Notes: a model not told the origin generated them from the sequence alone. Counted from the first letter of the stretch, positions 49,001 through 59,240 are shown. The stretch: DNA of 64,000 nt from Lineus longissimus (GCF_910592395.1 NC_088325.1:13146109-13210108); one strand, 5' to 3'. Numbers and translations: made by a program.

Positions 49001-50849
49001 GGAAAACTTCTTTAACCTCAAGGGAATGTAAGCTTACCACCTGACCAAAAGAAAACTGAATGGAGGTCACTGGTTTTCCAGGTAGGTAAAAGAGTTTGAG
49101 AACGTAGTGAAAAGCTGCTGCTGTGTCCAGTGGCAAGACCGTTGCACGACTGACTTGGGCGTCAGATCGGAGAAAATATCGTTTGATTGTCCTTACGTCT
49201 TGACGTCTCCACCCTGTTGGTGAGTCGTCGTTGGATGGTTGGCCCTGTGGCGTCACTCTTGGTGGTTGTGACGTCCCGGTCTTGGCGGGTGTGGTTGTCA
49301 AGGGTCTTTCCGGGAGAAAGGGTGTGCGCATGAGTTTGATGACAAATTAACAACTGTGTATTAAAACAAGAATCGAAGTACAAAAATTATGACCTCGGTT
49401 TCTTACATTGGTCCCAAGTCTCCTTGAAACAAAGTTGTGTATAGTGTCATCCTTCAATCCCTTTTCCCCCGCTTTGAGCACTTCCTTTATGAGAGTCCAC
49501 ACCAGTGACTGGTTGAAAGGGGGCCCGGGCAAAATAGCGGACATCAAATCTGTAAGAAAACAATTCTTGCATTTAGTCAGTTACATGCCCTAGACTATAT
49601 ACAGTAGAACCTCTCTTAGCGGACACCTCTCTAATAAGGACAACCTCTCCATTAAGGACATTAGTTTTGGTCCCAAATTGGTCGTTTCCATTCAATTTGA
49701 CCTCTCTTATCAGGACACCTCTCTATTAAGGACAGCTCTTGTCAGTCCTGAGGGTGTCCTTAATAGAGAGGTTCTACTGTATTGTGTCATATCACATCTT
49801 GACGCAATATAGAGGGCCGCTATGGCTCGGAATCTCGATTGAAGTCGAGAGGTCCCTCGACCTTGGTTTGAACCGCACAGCTGGCATGCGGGTCTGGGCA
49901 GGTCTCTTTGTCTTATATGTCTTCCTCCACCCAGGTACAAATGGGGACAAGTCAGAAATGCTCCAGTTGTAGTGCTGGTTGAGGGGCCCATCTGTGGTCT
50001 ACTGGACATGCAGAAAGGTTTCAGGATGATAACCTCTATCATATTTGATATCAGACTACAAATCCTTTCAACTTTTGGTTCATCCTGAGTAACAAAATGT
50101 TGTAAGTGACACTTGCAATTGTTATTATTTTAAACAAAAACCTACTGCTTGGCACTGCATGCCTCTTTCCATTCATGTAAATAAAACGGTACTTCATGAC
50201 TGGATGTCCTCGCCGCACTGCCAGGATCTCATCCTCTAAACCAAGGGCTTCAGCAAGTTCTAATGTGTTAATGCCACTCTTGCCGACACTGCGTAAACTT
50301 CGCGGACCATGTTCGAATACAGCGCCGTCTGGCATTCTTGTTGTCTGTATCCAGCCACCGACATCTTCTGCCCCTTCCAACAGAATTATCTGAAAGGAAT
50401 GAAATAAATAGGGACATTGCAGTACAATAGAAATGTTTTGGATTGTTGTGAAATAGACTAGGCCCACAGAAGGGGTATGGTACCAAACCCCAAGGCCCAA
50501 GCCAAGGCCAAGGGCCAAACGCAGCCCCGAACACTCATCACTCTCCCCACTTTTTCATAACTTTAGTTTCGTAACCAGTCTTGCAAAGGCTTACCCGACT
50601 ACAAATACTTGGCATTGGAAACATTAAAAACTAGGCCAAGGCATTTATAACATATATGTTTTATATAATAATCCGTCCGATAAAACGTCACCATTGGAAT
50701 CCATAGTGTAAAAAAGTACCTAAAGACGGACATCCCCAACTTACACACACCTTTTTCACAATATGTCGTCCATAATGCGCGTATCTAGACAGATAAAAGG
50801 CTGTAGCAAGACCTGTTGCTCCACCTCCAACAATTGCAACTTGTGCCAT
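46032..50849 (-). CDS. PPOX: protoporphyrinogen oxidase
   Basis: Ten exons in transcript order: 50849-50751, 50389-50146, 49549-49407, 48890-48743, 48364-48177, 47875-47815, 47550-47432, 47288-47175, 46945-46796, 46220-46032 (484 aa; human enzyme 477). Phases agree at all nine joins. The N-terminus [14 protein letters not shown] is the FAD dinucleotide-binding motif (glycines 8-13); [15 protein letters not shown] and [15 protein letters not shown] follow, then [39 protein letters not shown] and the strongly conserved [10 protein letters not shown] near the C-terminus. It oxidises protoporphyrinogen IX to protoporphyrin IX, the penultimate step of haem synthesis, at the inner mitochondrial membrane. 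No break or missing key motif is seen. The end of the second coding exon is set by phase: only the GTAGGT donor at 50145 joins the third exon in frame. Introns carry MITE and SINE copies. Confidence 0.95.
46278..46441. mobile_element. MITE family A, copy 2
   Basis: Starts TACAGAAGAACCTCTCTATT and ends GGTTCCACTGTA, with the internal CTCTCTATTAAGGACA units and the TTGGGACCAAAACTAGTGTC block of the family. It lies in the last PPOX intron. Confidence 0.75.
49600..49781. mobile_element. MITE family A, copy 3
   Basis: One of the best preserved copies: TACAGTAGAACCTCTCTTAG at the left and GAGAGGTTCTACTGTA at the right, complementary ends flanked by TA. Four internal CTCTC..TAAGGACA units. It lies in the second PPOX intron, next to a SINE. 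Confidence 0.8.
49805..49990 (+). mobile_element. tRNA-derived SINE
   Basis: The head has an A-box-like TATGGCTCGGAATCTCG and a B-box GGTTTGAACCG, spaced as in a tRNA. The body has the TCCTCCACCCAGGTACAAAT block that I recall from SINE cores of many marine invertebrates. It is inserted just after MITE copy 3, antisense to PPOX. The 5' few bases and the 3' tail are not clearly bounded. Confidence 0.65.
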
Positions 50850-51537
50850 TATTTAAATCGACCCGAAAATCGTGAAGTTTGTAGTCCGAAAATCAAGCAG
50901 AACCTTTCTTTTTTGGTTATTGTCGGCGAGTGTTGTTTCGCGATTATTCCGCGATAACCGCGGTCTCTCCACTCAAAACGAACTGTCTTCAACCGCCGAA
51001 CTAACGACAGGACATCCTGAGGAAATAGGGGTGTCAACCAATTCGAAATGCCGAGGATTTGTTGGGTGAAACTGCAGCTGGACACAAATCGGGATAATTG
51101 GCCTTGTCTCTCAACATTTGCCAGGTTCTCAGTTTTCTGACTTGAATGAAAGAAATATTCTGTCAATCCTTGGGCAAGGAGGCTATGCACCAAGTCCAAT
51201 AATAAGGAATCTTGGTTGACATTTCATCATGGGATGGGGCAATCATAGAAAAACAGACTTCCCCAAGGTCATAGCTGGACCCCACAATGTTGGGATTTCG
51301 ATTATAACCTCCTGCTGAATCGTCTCATAGATTCAGCCATTGCTTTTACTGACATAAATTATAAATCGGAAAAAAAAAGAAGAATCTGAAGTATAACACG
51401 TTTATTGTGAAAAACACAGACTGTAAAATCATATAAAACACAATAAATGCCCTGAATGCGAGAGGCTGGATCAGAATAGTTTGTGCATCTGACTTGTTTC
51501 AAACTCAAACGTTGAACTAGCACAGGGTTGTTTGTAC
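50850..51537 (-). other. PPOX upstream region and zinc-finger gene 3' UTR
   Basis: On the minus strand the zinc-finger gene ends at 51538 and PPOX begins at 50849. TTTATT at 51401-51406, read as AATAAA, is a good polyadenylation signal for the zinc-finger gene. That leaves about 550 bases for its cleavage site and the PPOX promoter. No other gene fits here. Confidence 0.6.
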
Positions 51538-54387
51538 TCATTTCATCATGCTGATGTCCAGAAGGCCTTCCTCGATATGAATATGATCTTTATGCCGAAC
51601 AAGCTGATGACTATAAGCAAATGCTAAATCACATATGTCACATCGAAATGGTTTTTTTCCAGTGTGAGTACGCTTATGTGTCTTAAGGTGACCTCTCTGC
51701 GTAAATGTTTTATCACACAGGTCACATTCAAAAGGCCTTTCTTCTTCATGAGTAAGTTTGTGTTGCTTTCGCCCACTTCTGTGCATGAATGTCTTATCAC
51801 ACTGGCTGCATTTATAAGGTTTTTCTCGTGCATTTGTATGAATATTTTGATGTGTCATAAGGTCGCATCTCTGCTCAAACGCTTCATCACACTGGTCACA
51901 TTTAAATGGTATTTTTCCTGTATGAATATGCCGATGAGACGTCAAATGACTTCTCTCCTCAAAAGCCTTATCACATTTGTAACACTTAAAAGGTTTTTCT
52001 TTAGTATGAATACGTTGATGAATTATGAGTGTACTTTTCTGTTTAAATGCCTTGTCACACTGGTCGCATTTAAATGGTGTTTCTCCTGTATGAATACGTC
52101 GGTGGCGAACAAAAAAACTGTCGAACTCAAATGTTTCACAACACTGGTCACATTTCAATCTCCGGTCCAGCAAGTGATCCCGCTTGTGTATCAAAAGATC
52201 AAGTTCGCATGAAAAGACATCCTTACATTCCTTACATTTGTAAGATTCTCCTCCCGGTTTGGGGGATTTCGAAACTTCCTTATGTTCCGTGAGAGAGCTT
52301 TTTACCGATGTCTTGGTTGAACATCCGGACTGGTGGACGTCTTCATCTGATTTTGATACTGCAAACAGAGGAGAAGCAAGGAGATTAGGCCTCAGAAAAA
52401 AACCAAAGTCGAGGGGCAGACTGGTCTTGGTTGATGACCGACCAGGGAGAAGGAACACTCTGACATTGGGTGATATGAATAAAGAGTAGTAAATGCTTTT
52501 ATCTAAAACTCCACGTACATTTACACTTGGCCTTTCTGTACAAAATTGAAGTAAAAGCATTTGCTAGCCTTTATTCATATCACCCATTGTCTGAACAACA
52601 ACCCCAGGGCCCAGAAAGTTGCTTGTCTGCATGATAGAGAAAGACCTCTAGGAGGAGGACATTCTAAATTCAAACCAGCCACATGGAAGCGCCATATAAA
52701 AACGTACATTAACGTCCTTAAACAGCAGAATAAAAACTTTATTTGAAATAACAACATTCATGGTCGGCCAAAGCTCAAATCCACAATGGTTGCATGGCCT
52801 TCTATTTGGAATAAAAATGCTCACCTCTGTTAAGTCCAGTTGTTTCACAAATTACTGGGAGTTCCGATGCAAACTTGCTAGAAGACTGAAATGGATTTTA
52901 GATGAGTAAATGACAGATTCCACAAGAGTCATTAGTTACTACAAAAGAGTCATTAGTTACTACAAAAGTAAGGATGGACAGGCATATAATTTGGCCCAAC
53001 TGGAGCTAATGAAGCAAAGGCTTCTCAGTTGAAAGTGTACCAAATACGGTGGAACCTCTCTTAGCGGACACCTCTCTATTAAGGACAACCTCTCTATTAA
53101 GGACACTAGCTTTCGTCCAAAATTGGTTGCTTCCATTCAATTTGACCTCTCTAATCAGGACACCTTTCTAGTAAGGACAGCACTTGTCAGTCCCAAGGGT
53201 GTCCTTAATAGAGAGGTTCTACTGTACATCCTCAATCATACTGCTCACGAGCTGGGAGAGCGACACTGGCCTGTAGTGATATAATCAGACACTTACAACA
53301 TGTTCAGCTTTCACCACACCAAGGTGATACAAGCTATCATCCATGTGTTCATCTGGCTCCTGCATCGTACCGGGAACAGGGTTAGGTGAGTCGTCCACCT
53401 CAATCTTTAATTGTCCTCTACTTCCGGTGACTGAGAGGCAACGATCTGACTCTTGACCCCCGAGCAACGATTCATGTCCGTATTCTTCCTGCTTCACATG
53501 AATCAATCCAGCGGGAACAGGGTTTAGCAGGGTAGCTGCCGACATGTTGCAAACTAGAGCCTGGTCACTGAACATCGACTCGTTCTTAAATTTTAGCCGG
53601 TCACTTGAGTAAACATCAGTATCAGATGAGATTTTATACAAGGTTGAGCGAGACTGAACATCAGAGACTTCCGTAACCTCCCTCTTAACCTTTTGAAATT
53701 CCCGATAATCAACATTGTCGTTTGTTTCACTTTGACCTTGGTGAAAGGTCGAGTCAATGGGCGCAATTTTGAAATGCATTGGATCAATGCCACTGGTTTC
53801 AGTTTTAACTCGGGCTAAATTCAAGTCACAGGCATCCGTCTGCATATTCCAGATACGTAAATCGGGATTACTCATGTCACGCCAAACCCCATTCTCTGAC
53901 ACAGATACATTTGCAGCATCCCAGAACTGCTCTGCTTGGCATGGCTCTCTTTTGATAACACACGACCGTTGATCACTTTTTGGTGATCCTATTTCTCTGT
54001 TATTTTGTTCAGTTTGTCCCAGGTGTTCCTTGACAGGCCCAATCTTGATAGGAACACAATCAATTTCGACCTCCATCTTGATTTCACTTTTGGCTTGCAA
54101 AACCTACAACAAATTAGCATAATTTTCATGATCATTGTCACCATATTTTTACAGATCAAATCCTTACAAAATCCGTTATTGTCAAATCCAACTCAGCACA
54201 GCTTTTACCAGTAAACATAAAAACCTGACTGGCATCATTCTGTGGATAATCATGTAGGCCTACTTATGCTCTTGCAGGCTTCACAAATCTGCCAGAAACT
54301 TACACTAAGTACAGCACCATCTTCATTGAGGACCAGAAAGCCGAGAGAATCAGGAATACGATCAATTCCTTGGGTGATGGTGGACAT
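51538..54387 (-). CDS. C2H2 zinc-finger protein, eight fingers, with LAMTOR4-like first exon
   Basis: Exons in transcript order: 54387-54304, 54103-53297, 52885-52825, 52358-51538 (590 aa; phases 0, 0, 1). Residues 1-28 resemble the start of LAMTOR4 (separate entry). Residues 29-297 are an acidic low-complexity linker with seven hydrophobic-K-x-E motifs: IKME, IKRE, VKTE, VKRE, VKQE, LKIE and VKAE. From about residue 357 eight tandem C2H2 fingers follow, joined mostly by TGEKP-like linkers, and the protein ends LLDISMMK. Fingers 1 and 2 have the least regular spacing or linker. It is probably a sequence-specific nuclear regulator, kept repressive by SUMO. If the first exon belongs elsewhere, the next in-frame Met is at 54076, in IKMEVE. 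The third and fourth exons are separated by MITE family B copy 2; copy 4 of family A is in the preceding intron. Confidence 0.85.
52466..52587. mobile_element. MITE family B, copy 2
   Basis: Same 122-bp palindrome as at 44490 (TGGGTGATATGAATAAAG at one end, CTTTATTCATATCACCCA at the other), about 90% identical by eye. It lies in the last intron of the zinc-finger gene. Confidence 0.85.
53045..53226. mobile_element. MITE family A, copy 4
   Basis: TACGGTGGAACCTCTCTTAG at the left, GAGAGGTTCTACTGTA at the right, same interior as copy 3. It lies in the second intron of the zinc-finger gene. Confidence 0.8.
54304..54387 (-). CDS. LAMTOR4-like N-terminal exon
   Basis: The exon encodes 28 residues, MSTITQGIDRIPDSLGFLVL followed by NEDGAVLS, and then has a perfect GTAAGT donor in phase 0. 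This resembles the start of LAMTOR4 ([25 protein letters not shown] in human). LAMTOR4 is a subunit of the Ragulator complex that holds Rag GTPases and mTORC1 on lysosomes. I find no later LAMTOR4 exon (SGDLENDE region or the rest of the roadblock fold) downstream on this strand within the window. The next good acceptor, 54105-54104, opens the zinc-finger exon in the matching phase. It may be a true chimeric exon, a duplicated orphan exon, or a shared 5' exon. Confidence 0.7.
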
Positions 54388-54408
54388 TCTACCTGGTGGG
54401 CTGCTCAC

Positions 54409-55093
54409 TGTTCACTAAAAGATTGGAGAAACAAGTCGTCACAATTCCACAATTCCGTTGGCGGACGTCACGGTTTAACATAAGTTGTGTACCAGTGCTA
54501 CGGATTACGCTGCATGATACAAGGGCCTCAACATCACAGTAGAAAAGAAAAATATTGAATTTGGCTAAATCACAGGGCATGGGCCAGGCCTCTGAATCTG
54601 ATGATGATGGGGGGCGGGCAAGGGGGTTGATCCAGCAGCGGAAATTTTCTTCACACTTGCTTGGCGCTGCTACAGCTTAAAGTGCTGTGGTACAGCCTAG
54701 AAGCAGTGTCATCACTGGCGAAATCGACCAAAGTTTGTGAGGGGCCGAGTTTCATCCAAAAAATAGATCTGTTTACACACTATGGCAAATGGCACATGAA
54801 TGGCGTATTGCAGCATGAGCATGCACTGTGATGATGCATTTACCCGTCGACAATTCATTGTCGGACGTCGTCAGTTCGCCAAGAAAACCAAAGGATTCAT
54901 TGAACTCATCAACACATCATTAGTTTTCAGTCAAGTTCAACTGTATTCCTAGATGAATCACTTTGGTATATAGAGAGTAAGATTTCAATTAACTCACGTT
55001 AAAGTTTGAGTTCCGTGGAGGTAGAGTTGTCAGTTGGTTTAGGGGCGTAATCACCTAGCTTAAAGCGAGCAATTAGTACATAAATTTCAGTGA
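54409..55093. repeat. segmental tandem duplication, copy 1
   Basis: About 685 bp, starting TGTTCACTAAAAGATT and ending GCGAGCAATTAGTACA..TTTCAGTGAT. It matches 55288-55976 over its whole length with scattered substitutions and indels. It begins about 20 bases upstream of the LAMTOR4-like exon, and the second copy contains no version of that exon. Confidence 0.8.
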
Positions 55094-55287
55094 TGGACGT
55101 ACAATATGCGTATAGAAGGATCCCCTTTTGCGATTTGTTGCTACTTCTGGCTGTACCGAGGCTACTTTTGCTGGGTCACTGGATGTACCAAGTCATGCCC
55201 GCTGAAATGACGAGTGATCATATCAACATTGTTGTGGCGATACTCTACACCATCCCTTCGCAATTCCCACAGCCCGTGATAACTGTT
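55094..55287. other. unique spacer between the two duplicated copies
   Basis: About 195 bases are not part of the duplication. A plus-strand frame from 55093 gives about 66 codons beginning MDVQYAYRRIPF with a hydrophobic stretch; it has no recognisable domain and no clear donor, so I do not call it a gene. Confidence 0.4.
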
Positions 55288-55976
55288 CACTAAAAGATTT
55301 GAGAAACAAGTCGTCAAATTCCGTTGGCGTCATATGCAATTTGAATTGCAGCAGACGTCGCGGTTTAACATAAGTTGTGTACCGGTGCTACCGAATACGC
55401 TGCATGACACAAGGGCCTTAACATCACAGTAGAAAAGAATCATATTGAATTTGGCTAAATCACAGAGCTCAGCCAGGCCTCTGAATCTGATATCATGATG
55501 GGGGGCGGGCAAGGGGGTTGGTCCAGCAGCGGCTGGCAGCGGACATTTGTCTTGACTCTTGCTTAGCGCTGCTACAGCTTAAAGTGCTGTGGTACAGTCT
55601 AGAAGCAGTGTCATCATTGGCGAAATGGACCAAAGTTTGTGAGGGGCTGAGTTTCGTCCAAAAATAGATCTGTTTACACACTACGGCAATGGCGTATTGC
55701 AGGTACACGTCAACGGGTCATTGATTGTCGGACGTCAGTTCGCCAAGAAAACCAAAGGAATCGAAGGATTCATTGAACTCATCAACACATCATTAGTTTT
55801 CAGTGAAGTGCAACTGTATTCCTAGGTAAATCACTTTGGTATATAGAGAGTAAGATTACAATTAACTCACGTTAAAGTTTGAGTTCCGGGGAGGTAGCGT
55901 TGTCAGTACGTTGGTTTAGGGGCGCAATAACCTAGCTTATAGCGAGCAATTAGTACACTAAGATTTCAGTGATTAA
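55288..55976. repeat. segmental tandem duplication, copy 2
   Basis: Second copy of the 54409-55093 block in the same orientation. It lacks some short pieces of copy 1 (for example near 55690, where the ACATGAATGGCG neighbourhood is shortened). No coding exon is seen in either copy. Confidence 0.8.
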
Positions 55977-56463
55977 CATAATAGTTGCAAGTATTTGGCA
56001 TTTTAGACTCATAATTCGTGCTATAATAACTACGTTGTAAACAAAATGCTCAAAATTGATTCATGAAAAAGTTGTTAGGGCAATATCAAGCAAGCAGTAA
56101 TGGAAAAAAGTGTAATTCCATTAACTGAATATTGTTTTTAGACACTATAACATTTTAGGCCTACTTTTCCGTAAACCACGAGAACAATGTATGTGAAAAA
56201 AACAACACATATAAGTGAGGCGCCGAGTATACAGTAATTGTAAGGTAAAGAAAAGCTCGGTCTCTAAAGTCTGGAGGTCCGGAGTCCGTAACTGTGACGG
56301 TCACGAGAGTGGCTTGTCCTTACGGATAGATCGAGAGGGCGGTTTGGGGTTCCGCCGACGGTGCTCGCATGCATTGGTCGTATCCCCGAAACCTTTACAA
56401 CGCGAACAAAGCTGGTGGCATCCATGACGGTATAGCTGTAGGAATTGACGGTGAAGTTACAAA
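55977..56463. other. no gene seen
   Basis: AT-rich DNA without recognisable exons, ending at the 56-bp satellite array. A TAGGCCTA palindrome is near 56.16 kb. Confidence 0.4.
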
Positions 56464-56776
56464 AAATCTCGTGGCATATCGGATGCGCATCCGATGACGG
56501 TAAAGAAATTGACGGTAAAGGATCTCGTGGCATATCGGATGCGCATCCGATGACGGTAAGGGAATTGACGGTAAAGGATCTCGTGGCATATCGGATGCGC
56601 ATCCGATGACGGTAAAGAAATTGACGGTAAAGGATCTCGTGGCATATCGGATGCGCATCCGAAGACGGTAAGGGAATTGACGGTGAAGGATCTCGTGGCA
56701 TATCGGATCCGAAGACGGTAAGGGAATTGACGGTGAAGGATCTCGTGGCATATCGGATGCGCATCCGATGACGGTT
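56464..56776. repeat. 56-bp tandem array, about six copies
   Basis: ATCTCGTGGCATATCGGATG recurs at 56466, 56522, 56578, 56634 and 56690 (exact 56-bp steps) and again at 56740, where a unit has lost GCGCAT. Each full unit contains the palindrome CGGATGCGCATCCG and two GACGGTRA(A/G)G blocks. Because 56 is not a multiple of three, the minus strand reads open in all three frames; these are artefacts of the repeat. An AT microsatellite follows. Confidence 0.95.
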
Positions 56777-56862
56777 TTATATACATATATATATATATTA
56801 TATAAATTTTAGTTTTACACTATTATGTAAGTGCAAGCTCTAGTGAGCTCACACAACTGTTT

Positions 56863-57000
56863 GACAGTCCTGGCTCCTCCATCGTGCTGACAACATGATG
56901 AGAGAGATGAGACAGTCACAGCCAGGCAAAAAAGTCTTGGCTGCTCTGCCAAGTTGTCAACATGGTGAGAGAGATGAGGAAGTCACAGCCAGGCCGAATC
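56863..57000. repeat. two diverged units of the 68-bp satellite
   Basis: Two copies of a unit with AACATGRTGAGAGAGATGAG and AGTCACAGCCAGGC, the same as the array at 57788-58170 but more diverged and separated from it by the 172-bp repeats. Confidence 0.7.
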
Positions 57001-57109
57001 ATGAAGCCCATCGCACTATTGTCCGTCTTCTGTCATGGAACAGGCAACGGCAATTGCGATTGGTGAAATCCCAATATCTTTCTGTCTGCATGGTCTGTGG
57101 GATGTCGAA

Positions 57110-57670
57110 ACAATCAACCTCTGCCAGCTGCTTATCTATTCAGATTGCGAAGGCCTTGACACAACATAAAAACTCTGAAACAACTACCTTCTGCCAGCTG
57201 GTTATCTGGTCAGGTTGGGAAGACCTTGACACAACCTAAAAATTACACCAAGGTTACCGCTAATGAACTTTGGAGACGACAGGACAGCCTACGTAACAAC
57301 CAACCTCTTCCAGCTGGTTATCTGGTCAGGTTGGGAAGACATTGACACAACCTTCAAAGGGTCTTTTAGCTGTACAAGACAACATTACACTCGCGTTCTA
57401 CATGGGTGATACAAGACAACTGATTTGGTTGTACCGTGGTAATCATCTCACAAGGACGGACAATGGAACAACCAACATCTGCCAGCTGGTTATCTGGTCA
57501 GGTTGGGAAGTCATTGACACAACTTCAAAGGGTCCTTTAGCTGTACAAAACAACATTACACTCGCGTTCTACATGGGTGATACAAGACAACTGATTTGGT
57601 TGTACCGTGGTAATCATCTCACAAGGACGGACAGTGGAACAACCAACCTCTGCCAGCTGGTTATCTGATC
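57110..57670. repeat. 172-bp tandem repeat, two full and two partial units
   Basis: CAGCTGGTTATCTGGTCAGG is present near 57195, at 57311 and at 57483, and CAGCTGGTTATCTG again at 57654; the last three are 171-172 bp apart. The two complete units (57311-57653) are over 95% alike by eye. An open frame of about 108 codons through them simply reads the same unit twice. Confidence 0.85.
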
Positions 57671-57787
57671 TCACGAGACTGGCTGTACCCAATATCTACC
57701 TGAAAATTCTTTAAGTACAACTTGAGTACTACTTGGGACCACAGTCATCTTAGAAGACTGGTGAATCCTCCCAAAGTCCTTTCTCTC

Positions 57788-58170
57788 ATGAGACAGTCAC
57801 AGCCAGACCGAATCAGTCCTGGCTGCTCCACTGTGATGCCAACATGGTGAGAGAGATGAGACAGTCACAGCCAGGCCGAATCAGTCCTGGCTACTCAACT
57901 GTGATGCCAACATGGTGAGAGAGATGAGACAGTCACAGCCAGGCCGAATCAGTCCTGGCTACTCAACTGTGATGCCAACATGGTGAGAGAGATGAGACAG
58001 TCACAACCAGACCGAATCAGTCCTGGCTGCTCCACTGTGATGCCAACATGGTGAGAGAGATGAAACGGTCACAGCCAAGCCGAATCAGTCCTGGCTACTC
58101 AACTGTAATGCCAACATGGTGAGAGAGATGAGACAGTCACAGCCAGACCGAATCAGTCCTCATACTTCCG
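57788..58170. repeat. 68-bp minisatellite, about 5.5 copies
   Basis: CAGTCACAGCCAG or a close variant recurs at 57794, 57862, 57930, 57998, 58066 and 58134, an exact 68-bp period. Units contain CGAATCAGTCCTGGCT and GATGCCAACATGGTGAG. Near-identity between units shows recent expansion. Confidence 0.95.
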
Positions 58171-59240
58171 ACGCGGCTTAAATGATTCTTTTGATGTGAT
58201 ATTCCTGATATTTGTATTTTCAACCAACAGCAAGTACATGTAGTTTGGGTAGTCATGGCTTAAGGTCTTGTGAACTTTAACAGAACTGAAGTGTACAGCT
58301 CATCATTGCCAGTGAGCTCAATTTCACCTTGGTAAATCCACGATTCAACATGGTATAAACTGACAGCACTTCACCAATGTGAATTGGGACGGTGAGAAAT
58401 ATTTACCATGGTGAGCATGGTAAACTCTGAATTCAGCATGGTGAACGGTGAATTCACAATGGTGAGCTTGGTAAATTTGAAAAATTTTTCTCGTAAGGGT
58501 TAGTTCGGTAAAACTAGAGGAGTTCATCGTTGCAATGATGCCGATTCGTAGTTTACTGTAAAACCAGATAGGAGTCGTTTCGACTTCCATTGCCACCATC
58601 CGCATGTCATCACTGGGAATGTATTCTCCACTTTGATCATGGATGTTATGTTCCTATATTTTTGGACTTGATATTGGTACCGAAATATATATAGCTGATG
58701 CTAACTCTGGTGGTAGGCCTATGATAGCTCATAATGTGGTGGTAGGCCTATGATAGCTCATAATGCGGTGATAGTATTGAGCTAAACATGAATGGCACCC
58801 ACGTGGTCACTTTGATATCATATATCAGCCAATCAGAACCGTAAGCCTGAGCCATCAATCATAGCAACTTTATGAATCAACTACTGCGTGCTTATGTATC
58901 CTTATACATGGACATGCATTCGATCAACTAGTGGATGCTTAGTGAGTTAGCTGTTAATATTGACTTCTCAGAAAGTACATTTGGATCTTGCGGTGGCTGA
59001 AGAACTTTGGGAACGAGACGACTGCTAAAGACTGCAACATTGTAGTCGTCTAACTTCTTAAGTGAAACGCTTTATTCTTAACGTTTTCTCCGTTTTTCAT
59101 CACAATATTCTACCGCAGTATTTAACGGGTTAGAAACCACGACAACGCGTGAAATCGCAGCCGGACACAGCTAAAAGGTATGTTAATCTTATTAAGGTAT
59201 CATTGAAGCCTTTTGATTCGTATTTATACCCCAATTTATT
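58171..59240. other. region upstream of the 59-kb gene
   Basis: No coding exon is recognised. A roughly 30-bp direct repeat (GTGGTAGGCCTATGATAGCT and following bases) occurs twice at 58.71-58.77 kb. Several AATTCA..ATGGTGA blocks recur between 58.32 and 58.48 kb. AGCTAAAAG followed by GTATGT at 59170-59183 looks like the donor of a non-coding 5' exon of the following gene. Confidence 0.4.

Noticed and set aside
48564-49331. Minus-strand open frame of 255 codons, the longest run after the zinc-finger exons
   Set aside because: It is PPOX exon 4 extended by chance into flanking introns; the extra residues match nothing and good splice sites define the real exon.
52648-52848. Minus-strand frame after zinc-finger exon 3 as the missing LAMTOR4 C-terminus
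   Set aside because: It was checked because of its position; the residues do not resemble the LAMTOR4 core and it is read-through of exon 3 into the intron.
55093-55293. 66-codon hydrophobic open frame
   Set aside because: It lies in the spacer of a segmental duplication with no donor, family or conserved motif.
56264-56786. Three overlapping minus-strand open frames of 109-166 codons
   Set aside because: They translate the 56-bp satellite in rotating frames (repeated SSDAHPICHEIL-type units); an artefact of a period not divisible by three and free of stops.
57342-57668. Plus-strand open frame of 108 codons with repeated LIWLYRGNHLTRTD
   Set aside because: It reads the same 172-bp tandem unit twice and has no splice, start or family support.
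57788-58170. Regular repeats that might look like a CRISPR array
   Set aside because: The whole 68-bp unit is conserved, with no variable spacers, and the window is clearly eukaryotic.
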